Shown piece by piece: positions 36,242-46,649 of a DNA stretch of 64,000 nucleotides. The stretch covers positions 5,409,501-5,473,500 of the forward strand of contig NZ_CP117439.1 of the NCBI RefSeq assembly GCF_030687575.1, written 5' to 3'. A program made the position numbers and the translations under genes. The stretch's first letter is position 1; every line of letters begins with the position of its first letter. The DNA is from Pseudomonas sp. FP2309. Its GTDB lineage: Bacteria; Pseudomonadota; Gammaproteobacteria; Pseudomonadales; Pseudomonadaceae. The notes below the pieces were generated by a model. The model searched no databases. It had not been told where the DNA came from and saw only the letters and a list, made by a program, of their open reading frames with translations.

Positions 36242-36574
36242 TCAGATCTCGTCGAAGTCCAGCTCGGCGCCGGTATATTCCTGGACCAGGCGCGCAAGCA
36301 TCTCGCCCAACAGCTCTTCGCTCTTGTCGCACTGCCATTTGCCGCTTTCTTCGTCGTAGTCGAAGTGAACGCCACCAGAGCGCGCCGCCAACCACAGCTG
36401 ACGTAGCGGTTCCTGACGACTGAAGATCAGTTGCGGACCACTCTCGAACTTGACGGTCAGCACACCGGCCGAGTTTTCCAGGTCCACGTCCAGGCCGCTG
36501 TCGTCGAAAATATCTTCCAGCTTCTCCTGGGTGGCATCCACCAAGTCGTGAAAACGGGCTTCGGTCAAACTCAT
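36242..36574 (-). CDS. cyaY: Frataxin-like iron-sulfur protein CyaY
   Basis: CyaY is the bacterial frataxin, which binds iron and tunes IscS-driven iron-sulfur assembly. The protein is 110 residues. The first helix and acidic ridge are seen in ARFHDLVDATQEKLEDIFDD (about 6-25) and SGLDVDLE. The sheet holds the conserved VLTVKFE, QLIFSRQEPLRQLWLAA and the Trp-bearing KWQC. It ends in AELDFDEI. It is divergent from lptM-lysA and upstream of the DUF1289 gene, two bases apart. The call is very secure. Confidence 0.95.
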   Translation of the reverse strand: MSLTEARFHDLVDATQEKLEDIFDDSGLDVDLENSAGVLTVKFESGPQLIFSRQEPLRQLWLAARSGGVHFDYDEESGKWQCDKSEELLGEMLARLVQEYTGAELDFDEI

Positions 36575-36772
36575 TGTGGCAACCTCAAAAGTGTCTGGTT
36601 TTGCTCAAGCGCCGCACCATACGGGCGAGCTTCGCCGATTGCAAAGGATACCGATTCCATCGCGATTGGCGGTATGAAATATCCCCCGCCAGCGTAGTCT
36701 GCTTCCCGCCTATCTCGGCAAACCCCCGCCGGACGGGTATTTCAGCGCATAGGCAAGCTGGCGGGTGGTCGG

Positions 36773-36778
36773 TATACT
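36773..36778 (+). promoter_or_regulatory. Candidate -10 box of lptM-lysA operon
   Basis: TATACT (36773-36778) lies 34 bases before the lptM ATG in the divergent gap. No matching -35 was found at normal spacing, so an extended or activated promoter is possible. Confidence 0.35.
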
Positions 36779-36812
36779 CGGGCGCAATTAATGCATATTC
36801 AAGGATTTCGCC

Positions 36813-36980
36813 ATGAAGCGCCTGATCTCTTCCCTTGCTGCGCTCGTCGCGGTCGCTTGCCTCGTTAGTGCCTGTGGTCAAAAAGGTCCGCTGTACCTGC
36901 CCGATGACAGCAAAGACCCGAATGAACAGGCGCAGTCGTCGCAAAAACCGGCAAAAGCGCATAAGCACGACACCTACTAA
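36813..36980 (+). CDS. lptM: Small lipoprotein LptM (YifL)
   Basis: This is a 55-residue lipoprotein with signal peptide [20 protein letters not shown] and lipobox Val-Ser-Ala-Cys (Cys21). The stretch after Cys21, [12 protein letters not shown], is the LptM hallmark; LptM assists disulfide-correct assembly of the LptD lipopolysaccharide translocon in enteric bacteria. The rest is a hydrophilic, Lys/His-rich tail. It is first in the lptM-lysA-dapF operon, 9 bases before lysA, an order I recall as widely conserved in Pseudomonas (often named lppL). A small gene, easily missed. Confidence 0.9.
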   Translation: MKRLISSLAALVAVACLVSACGQKGPLYLPDDSKDPNEQAQSSQKPAKAHKHDTY

Positions 36981-36989
36981 GGGAACCTC

Positions 36990-38237
36990 ATGGACGCTTT
37001 TAACTACCGGGACGGCGAGCTGTTCGCGGAAGGCGTGGCGCTGTCCGCGATTGCCCAGCGCTTTGGCACCCCGACCTATGTGTATTCCCGCGCGCACATC
37101 GAAGCGCAATACCGCTCGTTCACCGAGGCGCTGAACGGCGTACCGCACCTGGTGTGCTACGCGGTCAAGGCCAACTCCAACCTCGGCGTACTCAATGTCC
37201 TGGCGCGTCTGGGCGCCGGTTTCGACATCGTGTCCCGTGGCGAGCTGGAACGCGTATTGGCCGCCGGCGGCCAGGCCGACAAAATCGTATTCTCCGGCGT
37301 CGGCAAGACCCGCGAAGACATGCGCCGCGCTCTGGAAGTCGGTGTGCATTGCTTCAACATCGAGTCCACCGACGAGCTGGAGCGCCTGCAAGTCGTGGCC
37401 GCCGAGATGGGCGTTCGCGCGCCGATCTCCCTGCGCGTCAACCCGGATGTCGATGCTGGTACTCACCCCTACATCTCCACCGGTCTCAAAGAGAACAAGT
37501 TCGGCATCGCCATTGCCGACGCCGAGGACGTGTACATCCGCGCCGCCCAACTGCCGAACCTGGAAGTGCTGGGTGTCGACTGCCATATCGGCTCGCAACT
37601 GACCAGCCTGCCACCTTTCCTCGATGCCCTCGACCGCCTGTTGGCGCTGGTCGATCGCCTCGGCGAATGCGGGATCTACCTGCACCACATCGACCTCGGT
37701 GGTGGCGTGGGCGTGCGTTATCGCGATGAAGAGCCGCCGCTGATTGCCGACTACATCGCCGCCGTGCGCGAGCGCCTCGAAGGCCGCGACCTGACGCTGA
37801 TGTTCGAGCCCGGCCGCTATATCGTCGCCAACGCCGGTGTACTGCTGACTCAGGTCGAGTACCTCAAGCACACCGAACACAAGGATTTCGCCATCGTCGA
37901 CGCGGCGATGAACGACCTGATCCGTCCGGCGCTGTACCAGGCCTGGATGAACGTCACGGCGGTGACGCCTCGCGCCAGCGTCGCCCGCGCCTACGACATC
38001 GTCGGCCCGATCTGTGAAACCGGCGACTTCCTGGCCAAGGATCGTCAACTGGCCCTGGAAGAGGGCGATCTGCTGGCCGTGCATTCGGCCGGTGCCTACG
38101 GGTTTGTCATGAGTTCCAACTACAACACCCGCGGGCGTACCGCCGAGGTGCTGGTGGACGGTGATCAAGCGTTTGAAGTGCGTCGCCGCGAGACGGTAGC
38201 CGAGTTGTATGCTGGCGAAAGCCTGCTGCCGGAGTAA
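36990..38237 (+). CDS. lysA: Diaminopimelate decarboxylase
   Basis: LysA decarboxylates meso-diaminopimelate to lysine with pyridoxal phosphate. The protein is 415 residues. The PLP Lys is Lys60 in CYAVKANSN. Other motifs are GLKENKFGI, HIGSQL, DLGGGVGVRY, EPGRYIVANAG and the active-site Cys of the partner subunit in GPICETGDF (about 345). It sits between lptM and dapF, and dapF makes the substrate. The spacing of 3 bases to dapF implies one transcript. The call is very secure. Confidence 0.97.
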   Translation: MDAFNYRDGELFAEGVALSAIAQRFGTPTYVYSRAHIEAQYRSFTEALNGVPHLVCYAVKANSNLGVLNVLARLGAGFDIVSRGELERVLAAGGQADKIVFSGVGKTREDMRRALEVGVHCFNIESTDELERLQVVAAEMGVRAPISLRVNPDVDAGTHPYISTGLKENKFGIAIADAEDVYIRAAQLPNLEVLGVDCHIGSQLTSLPPFLDALDRLLALVDRLGECGIYLHHIDLGGGVGVRYRDEEPPLIADYIAAVRERLEGRDLTLMFEPGRYIVANAGVLLTQVEYLKHTEHKDFAIVDAAMNDLIRPALYQAWMNVTAVTPRASVARAYDIVGPICETGDFLAKDRQLALEEGDLLAVHSAGAYGFVMSSNYNTRGRTAEVLVDGDQAFEVRRRETVAELYAGESLLPE

Positions 38238-38240
38238 GCC

Positions 38241-39071
38241 ATGCTGTTGCGTTTTACCAAGATGCACGGGCTGGGCAATGATTTCATGGTCCTCGACCTG
38301 GTCAGCCAGCACGCGCACATTCTGCCCAAGCACGCTAAACAATGGGGCGATCGCCATACCGGTATTGGTTTCGACCAACTGCTGCTTGTCGAAGCACCCA
38401 GCAACCCGGAGGTGGATTTCCGTTACCGGATATTCAACTCCGACGGCTCCGAAGTGGAACAGTGCGGTAACGGCGCCCGCTGCTTCGCGCGCTTTGTGCT
38501 GGACAAGCGCCTGACCGCCAAGCGGCAGATTCGCGTCGAGACCAAAAGCGGCGTGATCGAGCTGGACATCCGCAACGACGGCCAGATCAGCGTCAACATG
38601 GGCGCGCCACGCCTGGTGCCGGCGGACATTCCGTTCCAGGCTGCCGAGCAGGCCGTCAGTTACGCGCTGGACGTAGAGGGTCAGTCGATCGACATCGCCG
38701 CCGTGTCCATGGGCAACCCCCATGCCGTGCTGCGGGTCAACGACATTAACAATGCCCCGGTGCATGAACTGGGGCCGAAAATCGAACACCACCCGCGCTT
38801 TCCGGCGCGGGTCAATGTGGGCTTCCTGCAGGTGATCGACCGTTCCCGCGCGCAATTACGCGTATGGGAACGCGGTGCCGGCGAAACCCAGGCCTGTGGT
38901 ACAGGCGCTTGCGCCGCTGCCGTGGCCGCGATCAGCCAAGGGTGGATGGATTCACCGCTGCTGATCGACCTGCCCGGTGGACGCTTGTCCATCGAATGGG
39001 CAGGTCCGGGCCACCCGGTGCTGATGACCGGGCCGGCCTCGCGTGTATACGAAGGACAGGTCCGTCTATGA
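38241..39071 (+). CDS. dapF: Diaminopimelate epimerase
   Basis: DapF converts LL- to meso-diaminopimelate, for lysine and peptidoglycan. The protein is 276 residues with the two catalytic cysteines, Cys75 in [10 protein letters not shown] and Cys219 in TQACGTGAC, in the two mirror-like domains. It starts 3 bases after lysA and is followed 13 bases later by the DUF484 gene. The length and motifs are standard. The call is very secure. Confidence 0.97.
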   Translation: MLLRFTKMHGLGNDFMVLDLVSQHAHILPKHAKQWGDRHTGIGFDQLLLVEAPSNPEVDFRYRIFNSDGSEVEQCGNGARCFARFVLDKRLTAKRQIRVETKSGVIELDIRNDGQISVNMGAPRLVPADIPFQAAEQAVSYALDVEGQSIDIAAVSMGNPHAVLRVNDINNAPVHELGPKIEHHPRFPARVNVGFLQVIDRSRAQLRVWERGAGETQACGTGACAAAVAAISQGWMDSPLLIDLPGGRLSIEWAGPGHPVLMTGPASRVYEGQVRL

Positions 39072-39084
39072 GTGAGCCAAACCA

Positions 39085-39801
39085 ATGACCGATAAGCCTC
39101 AAGTACCCGCCCAAGCAACCCCAAGCGAAAGTCTGGAGGCCGCTGCTGTCGCGGCGTACCTTGAGGCCAATCCGGACTTCTTCGTCGAACACGACGAGCT
39201 GCTGCCGGCGCTGCGCATCCCCCACCAACGCGGCGATACTGTGTCGCTGGTGGAGCGGCAGATGAAGATCCTGCGCGAGCGCAACATTGAAATGCGCCAC
39301 AAGCTCTCGCACCTGATGGACGTTGCCCGCGATAACGACCGCCTCTTCGACAAGACCCGCCGTCTGATTCTCAGCCTGATGGACGCCACCAGCCTGGAAG
39401 AAACGGTCATGGCTGTGGAAGACAGCCTGCGCCAGGATTTCCAGGTGCCGTTCGTGAGCCTGATCCTGTTCAGCGACAACCCGATGCCGGTGGGTCGCTG
39501 GGTCAGTGGCAGCGACGCGCAGACCGCGATTGGCGGCCTGCTGTCCGAAGGCAAGACCATCAGCGGGACCCTGCGTGAGCACGAGCTGGATTTCCTGTTC
39601 GGCGCCGAACAGCGCAAGCAGATCGGCTCCACCGCCGTGGTCGCTCTCAGCCATCAAGGTCTGCATGGCGTGCTGGCCATCGCCAGCCGTGATCCTGCGC
39701 ACTACAAAAGCTCGGTGGGCACGCTGTTTTTGACCTATATCGCCGAAGTGCTGGGTCGCGTTCTCCCGCGCTTCACCACCGCCCTGCGCGCGGTGCGCTA
39801 A
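39085..39801 (+). CDS. DUF484 family GAF-like protein
   Basis: DUF484 proteins sit between dapF and xerC in many gammaproteobacteria; no activity is known. The protein is 238 residues. An N-terminal helix [22 protein letters not shown] (about 19-40) is the family mark, then a coiled-coil stretch (about 57-100), then a GAF-like domain (about 105-235) with [10 protein letters not shown] and [10 protein letters not shown]. It may sense a small molecule, which is inferred from fold only. It is 2 bases before xerC, so coupled to it. Confidence 0.85.
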   Translation: MTDKPQVPAQATPSESLEAAAVAAYLEANPDFFVEHDELLPALRIPHQRGDTVSLVERQMKILRERNIEMRHKLSHLMDVARDNDRLFDKTRRLILSLMDATSLEETVMAVEDSLRQDFQVPFVSLILFSDNPMPVGRWVSGSDAQTAIGGLLSEGKTISGTLREHELDFLFGAEQRKQIGSTAVVALSHQGLHGVLAIASRDPAHYKSSVGTLFLTYIAEVLGRVLPRFTTALRAVR

Positions 39802-39803
39802 CC

Positions 39804-40703
39804 ATGGAACGGCAACTGGACGCTTACTGCGCTCACCTGCGCAATGAGCGCCAGGTGTCGCCCCATACGCTGGAAGCCTATCGGCGCGACTTGAACAAGG
39901 TGCTGGCCTACTGCGAAAAGCAGCAGGTCACCAGCTGGAAAGCCCTGGATATCCAAAGCCTGCGCAGCCTGATCGCGCGTCTGCACCAGCAAGGCCAGTC
40001 TTCACGCAGTTTGTCGCGTCTGCTCTCGGCGGTGCGCGGGCTGTATCACTACCTAAACCGCGAAGGCCTGTGCGACCACGACCCGGCCAACGGCCTGTCG
40101 CCGCCCAAAGGCGAGCGGCGCCTGCCCAAGACCCTGGACACCGACCGCGCCCTGCAACTGCTCGACGGCGCCGTGGAAGATGACTTTCTCGCCCACCGCG
40201 ACCAGGCGATCCTTGAGCTGTTCTATTCCTCTGGCCTGCGCCTGTCGGAGCTGACCGGCCTGAACCTGGACCAACTGGACCTGGCGGACGGCCTGGTGCA
40301 AGTGCTCGGCAAGGGCAGCAAGACCCGCGTGCTGCCCGTCGGCAGAAAGGCCCGCGAGGCGTTGCAACAGTGGCTGCCGTTGCGGGCGCTGGCAAACCCT
40401 GTGGACGACGCCGTGTTTATCAGCCAGCAAGGCCGACGCCTGGGGCCGCGGGCGATTCAGGTACGCGTCAAGGCCGCCGGCGCGCGCGAGCTGGGCCAGA
40501 ACCTGCATCCCCATATGCTGCGACACTCCTTTGCCAGCCACTTGCTGGAATCCTCCCAGGACCTGCGCGCCGTGCAGGAGTTGCTCGGCCATTCCGACAT
40601 CAAGACCACGCAGATCTATACCCATCTGGACTTCCAACACCTGGCAACGGTGTACGACAGCGCCCATCCACGGGCCAAACGCATCAAGGGCGGCGACTCA
40701 TGA
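39804..40703 (+). CDS. xerC: Site-specific tyrosine recombinase XerC
   Basis: XerC acts with XerD at dif to resolve chromosome dimers at division. The protein is 299 residues. The catalytic set is complete: Arg146 ([10 protein letters not shown]), Lys173 (GKGSKTR), His237 and Arg240 (HMLRHSFA), His263 (LGHSDIKTT) and the nucleophile Tyr272 (IYTHLDF). The N-terminal SAM-like domain occupies 1-95. No mobile element or att-like repeat is nearby, so this is the housekeeping enzyme. Its stop overlaps the start of the HAD gene (ATGA). Confidence 0.96.
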   Translation: MERQLDAYCAHLRNERQVSPHTLEAYRRDLNKVLAYCEKQQVTSWKALDIQSLRSLIARLHQQGQSSRSLSRLLSAVRGLYHYLNREGLCDHDPANGLSPPKGERRLPKTLDTDRALQLLDGAVEDDFLAHRDQAILELFYSSGLRLSELTGLNLDQLDLADGLVQVLGKGSKTRVLPVGRKAREALQQWLPLRALANPVDDAVFISQQGRRLGPRAIQVRVKAAGARELGQNLHPHMLRHSFASHLLESSQDLRAVQELLGHSDIKTTQIYTHLDFQHLATVYDSAHPRAKRIKGGDS

Positions 40704-41395
40704 GTATCAAGCTGATCACCTTCGACCTGGACGACACGCTCTGGGACAACGTACCCGTCATCATTAGCGCCGAAGCGTCGATGCGCGAATGGCTGGCGAT
40801 TAACGCCTCCAAGGTCGGCGACTTGCCTTTGGAGCACTTCGCCACCCTGCGCCAGCAGGTGCTGCAACGTCACCCAGAACTGAAAAACCGCATCAGCCTG
40901 CTGCGCCATCGCGTATTGATACACGCCTTTGAGGAGGCGGGTTATCCACAGCCCGAAGCCACCGACATGGCCGATGTGTGCTTCGAGGCGTTCATTCACG
41001 CGCGCCATCAGCTCACCCCCTTTCCCGAAGCGGAGCCCATGCTCAAGGCGCTGCGCGAGCATTTCCTGCTGGGCGTGATCACTAACGGCAATGCCGATGT
41101 GCAGCGGGTAGGGCTGGCGGACTACTTCCACTTTGCACTGCGTGCAGAAGACATCGGCATCGCCAAGCCGGACGCACGCCTGTTTCAGGAAGCGTTGCAA
41201 CGTGGCGGGGTACCGGCCAGCGCAGCGGTGCACATCGGTGATCACCCAGGGGACGACATCGCCGGCGCGCAACAGGCCGGGCTTCGCGCAGTGTGGTTCA
41301 ACCCCACGGGCAAGGAATGGGAAGCGGACAAGCACCCGGACGCGCAGATTCGCAGCCTGGCGGAGTTGCCCGAGCTGCTCCGTCGCTGGAACTGA
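40700..41395 (+). CDS. HAD-family hydrolase (YigB type)
   Basis: This is a haloacid-dehalogenase phosphatase of 231 residues. Motif I is [10 protein letters not shown] (about 7-16), with nucleophile Asp9 and acid/base Asp11. Motif II is [10 protein letters not shown], motif III the Lys in [10 protein letters not shown], and motif [17 protein letters not shown]. In enteric bacteria the xerC-yigB pair encodes an FMN phosphatase, so riboflavin metabolism is a reasonable guess. The ATG overlaps the xerC stop by four bases. The class is secure; the substrate is not. Confidence 0.9.
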   Translation: MSIKLITFDLDDTLWDNVPVIISAEASMREWLAINASKVGDLPLEHFATLRQQVLQRHPELKNRISLLRHRVLIHAFEEAGYPQPEATDMADVCFEAFIHARHQLTPFPEAEPMLKALREHFLLGVITNGNADVQRVGLADYFHFALRAEDIGIAKPDARLFQEALQRGGVPASAAVHIGDHPGDDIAGAQQAGLRAVWFNPTGKEWEADKHPDAQIRSLAELPELLRRWN

Positions 41396-41476
41396 TGCCA
41401 GTGATCAAGCGGCGGGCGGGACGAGTGCCCTCCCGCGTGCGACCCACCACACGGCTCGAATAAATCATCAGGCATG

Positions 41477-41505
41477 AAAAAGCCCGCAGCGACGGCGGGC
41501 TTTTT
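41477..41505. terminator. Bidirectional terminator, HAD gene / sutA
   Basis: AAAAAGCCCGC (41477-41487) and GCGGGCTTTTT (41495-41505) form an 11-base stem with flanking A- and T-tracts, between convergent genes. It can serve both the xerC operon and sutA. Confidence 0.9.
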
Positions 41506-41524
41506 CTTACAAGCAGGTCGCGAC

Positions 41525-41860
41525 TCAGATAGGCCGGCTACCATACTTGTTATCAGGCTTCTTGGGCGGGTCCGCTACCACATTCGGCTCGACCTCGACC
41601 ACTTTGCCGCCTTTGGCGAGAAACTCTTCCATCGCACGGGCCAGGGCGTCGCGCTCTTTATTCTTGGCTTCAACGCTCGGCAGCTCATCTACCGAAACAG
41701 CGGCCTTGGCCTTGCCTTTGGCCTTGGGCGCGGCGTCATCGCCAACACTGTCATCGGCGTCGTCGGCCACGTCGTCAACCGCTGCCGCGTCAAGACCGTC
41801 TTCAGCCTCGTCGTCATCACCTACTTCGAGTTCGTCGTTTTCCAGATCATCGTCGCTCAT
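41525..41860 (-). CDS. sutA: RNA polymerase-binding protein SutA
   Basis: SutA is a Pseudomonas RNA-polymerase-binding protein that raises housekeeping and ribosomal transcription during slow growth. The protein is 111 residues. Residues 1-45 are an acidic, disordered tail (about half Asp/Glu), a basic patch AKGKAKAAVSV follows, then the core helix EAKNKERDALARAMEEFLAKGGKV (about 62-86, quoted in part), and the conserved end PPKKPDNKYGSRPI. This matches the described acidic-helix-flexible layout. It is a single gene between terminator and yjbQ. Confidence 0.9.
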   Translation of the reverse strand: MSDDDLENDELEVGDDDEAEDGLDAAAVDDVADDADDSVGDDAAPKAKGKAKAAVSVDELPSVEAKNKERDALARAMEEFLAKGGKVVEVEPNVVADPPKKPDNKYGSRPI

Positions 41861-41962
41861 GTTCTACCTCATGACTTGCGAAAAGCAGATTAGTTATAGC
41901 CCAGCTTCACCCTCTGTCGAGTTTGCTGGAAAAAAATCAGTAGCCACCGGATAACCAGTGGC

Positions 41963-42388
41963 TTATGCCCCATCACCGTGCAAGGTGGCGAGGACTTTAC
42001 GAGCACCACCATGATCACGGTGCTCGCCCAGGTAAACACCTTGCCAGGTCCCCATCGCCAAGCGGCCGGCCTTCACCGGCAAACTCAGCTGGCAGCCCAG
42101 GAGACTGGCCTTGAAATGCGCCGGCAGATCATCCGGCCCCTCGTCGTTGTGTTCAAACCCTGCACGGCCTTGCGGCACAAGCGAGTTGAAAAACCGTTCG
42201 AAGTCACGGCGAACCGCCGGGTCGGCATTCTCGTTGACGGTCAACGAGGCCGAAGTGTGCTGCAACCACAGGTGCAACAGGCCGACACGACACGCCTTCA
42301 GTTCAGGCAAGCCGGCAAGCAACTCGTCGGTTACCAGGTGAAAGCCCCGAGGCTTGGCCCGCAGGGTAATCAGGGTCTGTTGCCACAT
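41963..42388 (-). CDS. YjbQ (UPF0047) family protein
   Basis: This is a 141-residue protein of the YjbQ/UPF0047 family; some members show weak thiamine-phosphate synthase activity. The motif [20 protein letters not shown] (about 41-60), with the His-Thr-Ser-Ala-Ser and Asn-Glu-Asn elements, and the closing [15 protein letters not shown] are the family signature. The histidines suggest a metal site. It is a single gene, 126 bases upstream of sutA in the same direction. The physiological role is uncertain. Confidence 0.87.
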   Translation of the reverse strand: MWQQTLITLRAKPRGFHLVTDELLAGLPELKACRVGLLHLWLQHTSASLTVNENADPAVRRDFERFFNSLVPQGRAGFEHNDEGPDDLPAHFKASLLGCQLSLPVKAGRLAMGTWQGVYLGEHRDHGGARKVLATLHGDGA

Positions 42389-42558
42389 ACAGTTCTCCGC
42401 CCATCGGCGCGCATTCTAGCGCGCCTTGGGAAAAAACAAAGTGTCGAATACGCCTACATGCCTGTAAGACATTCGCACGCTCAAAAGTGCCGCGTGTGTC
42501 TGGTCACAAACTTGGCGTAAAAACCGGCACAGCGTGTGATAGCTGACAAACACCAGAC

Positions 42559-42592
42559 AAAAAAATGCCCGGCAAGCCGGGCATCTTTTTTT
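42559..42592 (-). terminator. Intrinsic terminator of glnK-amtB
   Basis: ATGCCCGGC (42565-42573) pairs with GCCGGGCAT (42576-42584), with AAAAAA before and TTTTTTTT after on the plus strand. It starts 8-16 bases past the amtB stop. Confidence 0.9.
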
Positions 42593-42599
42593 CGCGTAC

Positions 42600-43937
42600 T
42601 TACAAGTTGTAGCCGCGTTCGTTGTGTTGCGCCAGGTCGAGGCCGACCGCCTCTTCCTCTTCGGTAACACGCAGCCCCATGACCATGTCCAACACCTTGA
42701 GGATGATGTAGGTCACGATGGCCGTGTAGATCACGGTGAAACCGACGCCTTTGCACTGGATCCAGACTTGAGCCGCGATATCGGTCACGGTGCCGAAACC
42801 GCCCAGCGAAGGGGCCGCGAACACACCGGTAAGAATCGCGCCGAGGATACCGCCAATACCGTGTACGCCGAAGGCGTCCAGGGAGTCGTCATAGCCCAGC
42901 TTGCGCTTGAGGGTAGTGGCGCAGAAGAAGCACACCACACCCGCCGCCAGACCGATGATCAGTGCGCCCATCGGGCCCACGGTGCCAGCGGCCGGCGTGA
43001 TTGCGACCAGACCCGCCACCACACCCGAGGCGATGCCCAGTGCGCTTGGCTTGCCGTGAGTGATCCACTCGGCGAACATCCAGCCCAGCGCCGCCGCAGC
43101 AGTTGCGATCTGAGTCACCAGCATCGCCATGCCCGCAGTGCCGTTGGCCGCGACAGCGGAGCCGGCGTTGAAGCCGAACCAACCGATCCACAGCATGGCC
43201 GCACCGATCAGGGTGTAACCGAGGTTGTGCGGTGCCATTGGAGTGGTCGGGAAGCCCTTACGCTTGCCGAGTACCAGGCACGCTACCAGGCCCGCCACAC
43301 CGGCGTTGATGTGCACCACAGTGCCGCCGGCGAAGTCCAGCACGCCCCAGTCCCACATCAGGCCGCCGTTGCCGCTCCACACCATGTGTGCGATCGGCGC
43401 GTAGACCAGGGTGAACCAGATGCCCATGAAGATCAGCATCGCGGAGAACTTCATACGCTCAGCAAAAGCACCGACGATCAGCGCCGGCGTGATGATGGCG
43501 AAGGTCATCTGGAAGGTGATGAACACGGCTTCCGGGAACAACGCCGCTGGCCCGGTGATGCTGGCCGGAGTGACACCCGCCAGGAACGCCTTGCCCATGC
43601 CGCCGAAGAAGGAGTTGAAGTTGACCACGCCCTGTTCCATACCGGTGGTATCGAACGCGATGCTGTAGCCGTAGATGACCCACAGGATGCTGATCAGGCC
43701 GGTGATGGCGAAACACTGCATCATCACCGACAGAATATTCTTGGAGCGGACCATGCCGCCGTAGAACAGCGCCAGGCCCGGGATGGTCATGAACAGCACC
43801 AGCGCGGTGGCGGTCAGCATCCAGGCGGTGTCGCCGGAGTTGAGGACTGGAGCAGCCACTTCGTCTGCCGCCATGGCCAGGCTTGGCATTACGATGGACA
43901 ACAGGGCTCCGAGCCCTGCGAATTTACGCAGAGTCAT
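42600..43937 (-). CDS. amtB: Ammonium transporter AmtB
   Basis: AmtB conducts ammonium into the cell and is gated by GlnK. The protein is 445 residues from ATG 43937, which gives a cleaved signal peptide (1-23, to Ala-Met-Ala-Ala); the frame runs further upstream through the glnK gap but has no family sequence. The conserved residues are Asp201 in LDFAGG, the first pore His209 in VVHINAG, and the second pore His359 in GVHGIGG. Eleven hydrophobic helices follow the standard pattern. It is 34 bases downstream of glnK, so one operon. The call is very secure. Confidence 0.96.
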   Translation of the reverse strand: MTLRKFAGLGALLSIVMPSLAMAADEVAAPVLNSGDTAWMLTATALVLFMTIPGLALFYGGMVRSKNILSVMMQCFAITGLISILWVIYGYSIAFDTTGMEQGVVNFNSFFGGMGKAFLAGVTPASITGPAALFPEAVFITFQMTFAIITPALIVGAFAERMKFSAMLIFMGIWFTLVYAPIAHMVWSGNGGLMWDWGVLDFAGGTVVHINAGVAGLVACLVLGKRKGFPTTPMAPHNLGYTLIGAAMLWIGWFGFNAGSAVAANGTAGMAMLVTQIATAAAALGWMFAEWITHGKPSALGIASGVVAGLVAITPAAGTVGPMGALIIGLAAGVVCFFCATTLKRKLGYDDSLDAFGVHGIGGILGAILTGVFAAPSLGGFGTVTDIAAQVWIQCKGVGFTVIYTAIVTYIILKVLDMVMGLRVTEEEEAVGLDLAQHNERGYNL

Positions 43938-43971
43938 ATTGTTTTCTCCTGGGGCGTTGGGGTTTGGCGGC

Positions 43972-44732
<761 letters not shown>

Positions 44733-44993
44733 ATGCTTGCGCCTAAAGACCTCCTCGACGCCCTGAGCGGCCACGCCTCTCGCCTGTTCAGCGGCGACAC
44801 TCCGCTGCCCCGCAATGAAATCGAAAGCCAGTTCAAGGCCCTGCTGCAAAGCGGCTTCAGCAAGCTCGACCTGGTGAGCCGGGAAGAATTCGACAGTCAG
44901 ATGGTCGTGCTCGCCCGCACGCGCGCGCGACTGGAGAGCCTGGAGGCTAAAGTGGCTGAACTGGAAGCCAAGCTGACACCATCGGCTGAATAA
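44733..44993 (+). CDS. ubiK: UbiK accessory factor for ubiquinone synthesis
   Basis: UbiK (YqiC) helps organise the aerobic ubiquinone-synthesis complex with UbiJ and is a coiled-coil trimer. The protein is 86 residues: PKDLLDALSGHASRLFSG (about 4-21), then NEIESQFKALLQSGFSKLDLVSREEFD (about 28-54, quoted in part), then the coiled coil VLARTRARLESLEAKVAELEAKL. It is a single gene, divergent from glnK. The call is secure at family level. Confidence 0.9.
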   Translation: MLAPKDLLDALSGHASRLFSGDTPLPRNEIESQFKALLQSGFSKLDLVSREEFDSQMVVLARTRARLESLEAKVAELEAKLTPSAE

Positions 44994-44999
44994 ACACGA

Positions 45000-45029
45000 C
45001 GAGTGTGGGAGTACTGGCTCCCACACTCG
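45000..45029. repeat. Stem-loop with GAGTGTGGGAG arms
   Basis: Arms CGAGTGTGGGAG (45000-45011) and CTCCCACACTCG (45018-45029) are perfect inverses of 12 bases. It is a REP-type element between ubiK and comM, and may end the ubiK transcript. Confidence 0.7.
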
Positions 45030-45129
45030 CGCTGGATACGTTCTGTAAAACCTCCCCCGCAGTGCTCTTCCCCACCTCGTCTACCCTTGAAAAACCGCAG
45101 GAAGCGGCCTCCCATTTCAAGGAACGAGC

Positions 45130-46626
45130 ATGTCCCTCGCCATTGTCCACAGTCGCGCCCAAGTCGGCGTCGAAGCCCCTGCCGTCACCGTCGAAGTGCA
45201 TATGGCCAATGGTTTGCCGTCCCTCACGCTGGTGGGCCTGCCCGAAACCGCCGTGAAAGAAAGCAAGGACCGCGTGCGCAGTGCGATTCTCAACTCCGCT
45301 CTGCAATACCCCGCACGCCGTATCACCCTCAACCTCGCGCCCGCCGACCTGCCGAAGGACGGCGGGCGTTTTGATCTGGCGATTGCCTTGGGGATCCTCG
45401 CCGCCAGCGTGCAGGTGCCGACCGTGATGCTCGATGACGTGGAATGCCTGGGTGAGTTGGCGCTATCCGGCGCAGTACGCGCGGTCAAAGGCGTGTTGCC
45501 GGCTGCACTGGCCGCGCGCAAGGCCGGGCGCACCGTGATAGTGCCGCGGGCGAATGCCGAAGAAGCGTGCCTGGCGTCCGGGCTGAAAGTGATTGCAGTG
45601 GACCACTTGCTGCAAGTGGTGGCGCACCTGAATGGGCAGGCGCCAATCGAGCCCTACAAATCCGATGGGTTGCAGTACCTGAACAAGCCCTATCCAGATT
45701 TAAGTGAGGTGCAGGGCCAACTGTCAGCCAAGCGTGCGTTGCTGATCGCAGCAGCCGGGGCACACAACCTGTTGCTCAGCGGGCCGCCAGGTACCGGCAA
45801 GACCCTGCTCGCCAGCCGACTGCCCGGCTTGCTGCCGCCATTGAGCGAACAAGAGGCATTGGAAGTGGCGGCGATCCAGTCCGTGGTCAGCCTGGCGCCG
45901 TTGAGCCATTGGCCGCACCGACCCTTTCGCCAGCCGCACCATTCGGCCTCAGGCCCGGCATTGGTGGGTGGCGGCTCAAAACCGCAACCTGGGGAAATTA
46001 CCCTGGCCCATCACGGTGTGCTGTTTCTGGACGAGTTACCGGAGTTTGATCGCAAAGTGCTGGAGGTACTACGTGAGCCGCTGGAGTCGGGGCATATCGT
46101 GATTTCCCGCGCCCGCGACCGCGTCAGTTTCCCTGCGCGCTTTCAACTGGTCGCCGCGATGAACCCGTGCCCCTGTGGCTACATGGGAGAGCCCAGTGGG
46201 CGTTGTCGCTGCACACCGGAGCAGATCCAGCGCTACCGCAACAAGCTGTCCGGACCGTTGCTCGACCGCATCGACCTTCATCTCACCGTGGCACGTGAAA
46301 CCACCGCTCTGAACCCTGCCCCGCAGGCCGGCGACACTACGGCTACGGCCTCTGCTCACGTGGCGCAAGCTCGGGAACGCCAGCAACAACGCCAGGGTTG
46401 CGCCAACGCCTTCCTTGACCTGCCGGGACTGCGCGAGCACTGCCGGTTGGCGAAAGACGATGAAGGCTGGCTGGAAAGCGCCTGCGAGCGGCTCACGTTG
46501 TCGCTACGCGCAGCACACCGATTGCTCAAGGTGGCGCGCACCCTGGCGGACTTGGATCAGGCGGATGCCATCACCCGCGATCATCTCAAAGAGGCCCTGC
46601 AATACCGTCCGGCAGCGATCACTTAG
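45130..46626 (+). CDS. comM: Mg-chelatase-like AAA ATPase ComM/YifB
   Basis: ComM (YifB family) is a hexameric helicase that promotes branch migration in natural transformation, first shown in Vibrio and Acinetobacter. The protein is 498 residues. The N-terminal S5/Lon-like domain (1-170) includes LAPADLPKDGGRFDLAIALG. Walker A is GPPGTGKT (218-225), Walker B lies in FLDELPEFD, and the sensor region is near NPCPCGYMGE. The C-terminal domain is helical. Competence is not generally shown in this genus, so the role here is inferred. A single gene. Confidence 0.93.
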   Translation: MSLAIVHSRAQVGVEAPAVTVEVHMANGLPSLTLVGLPETAVKESKDRVRSAILNSALQYPARRITLNLAPADLPKDGGRFDLAIALGILAASVQVPTVMLDDVECLGELALSGAVRAVKGVLPAALAARKAGRTVIVPRANAEEACLASGLKVIAVDHLLQVVAHLNGQAPIEPYKSDGLQYLNKPYPDLSEVQGQLSAKRALLIAAAGAHNLLLSGPPGTGKTLLASRLPGLLPPLSEQEALEVAAIQSVVSLAPLSHWPHRPFRQPHHSASGPALVGGGSKPQPGEITLAHHGVLFLDELPEFDRKVLEVLREPLESGHIVISRARDRVSFPARFQLVAAMNPCPCGYMGEPSGRCRCTPEQIQRYRNKLSGPLLDRIDLHLTVARETTALNPAPQAGDTTATASAHVAQARERQQQRQGCANAFLDLPGLREHCRLAKDDEGWLESACERLTLSLRAAHRLLKVARTLADLDQADAITRDHLKEALQYRPAAIT

Positions 46627-46649
46627 CCCACCCGGTGATAGACGGCATT

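Noticed and set aside
36585..38855. Minus-strand open frame of about 756 codons across lptM, lysA and dapF
   Set aside because: It is antisense to three well-supported genes and contains only His/Val/Asp-rich shadow sequence.
39804..40703. Integrase of a mobile element
   Set aside because: The recombinase is XerC in its conserved dapF-DUF484-xerC context, with no att repeats or cargo.
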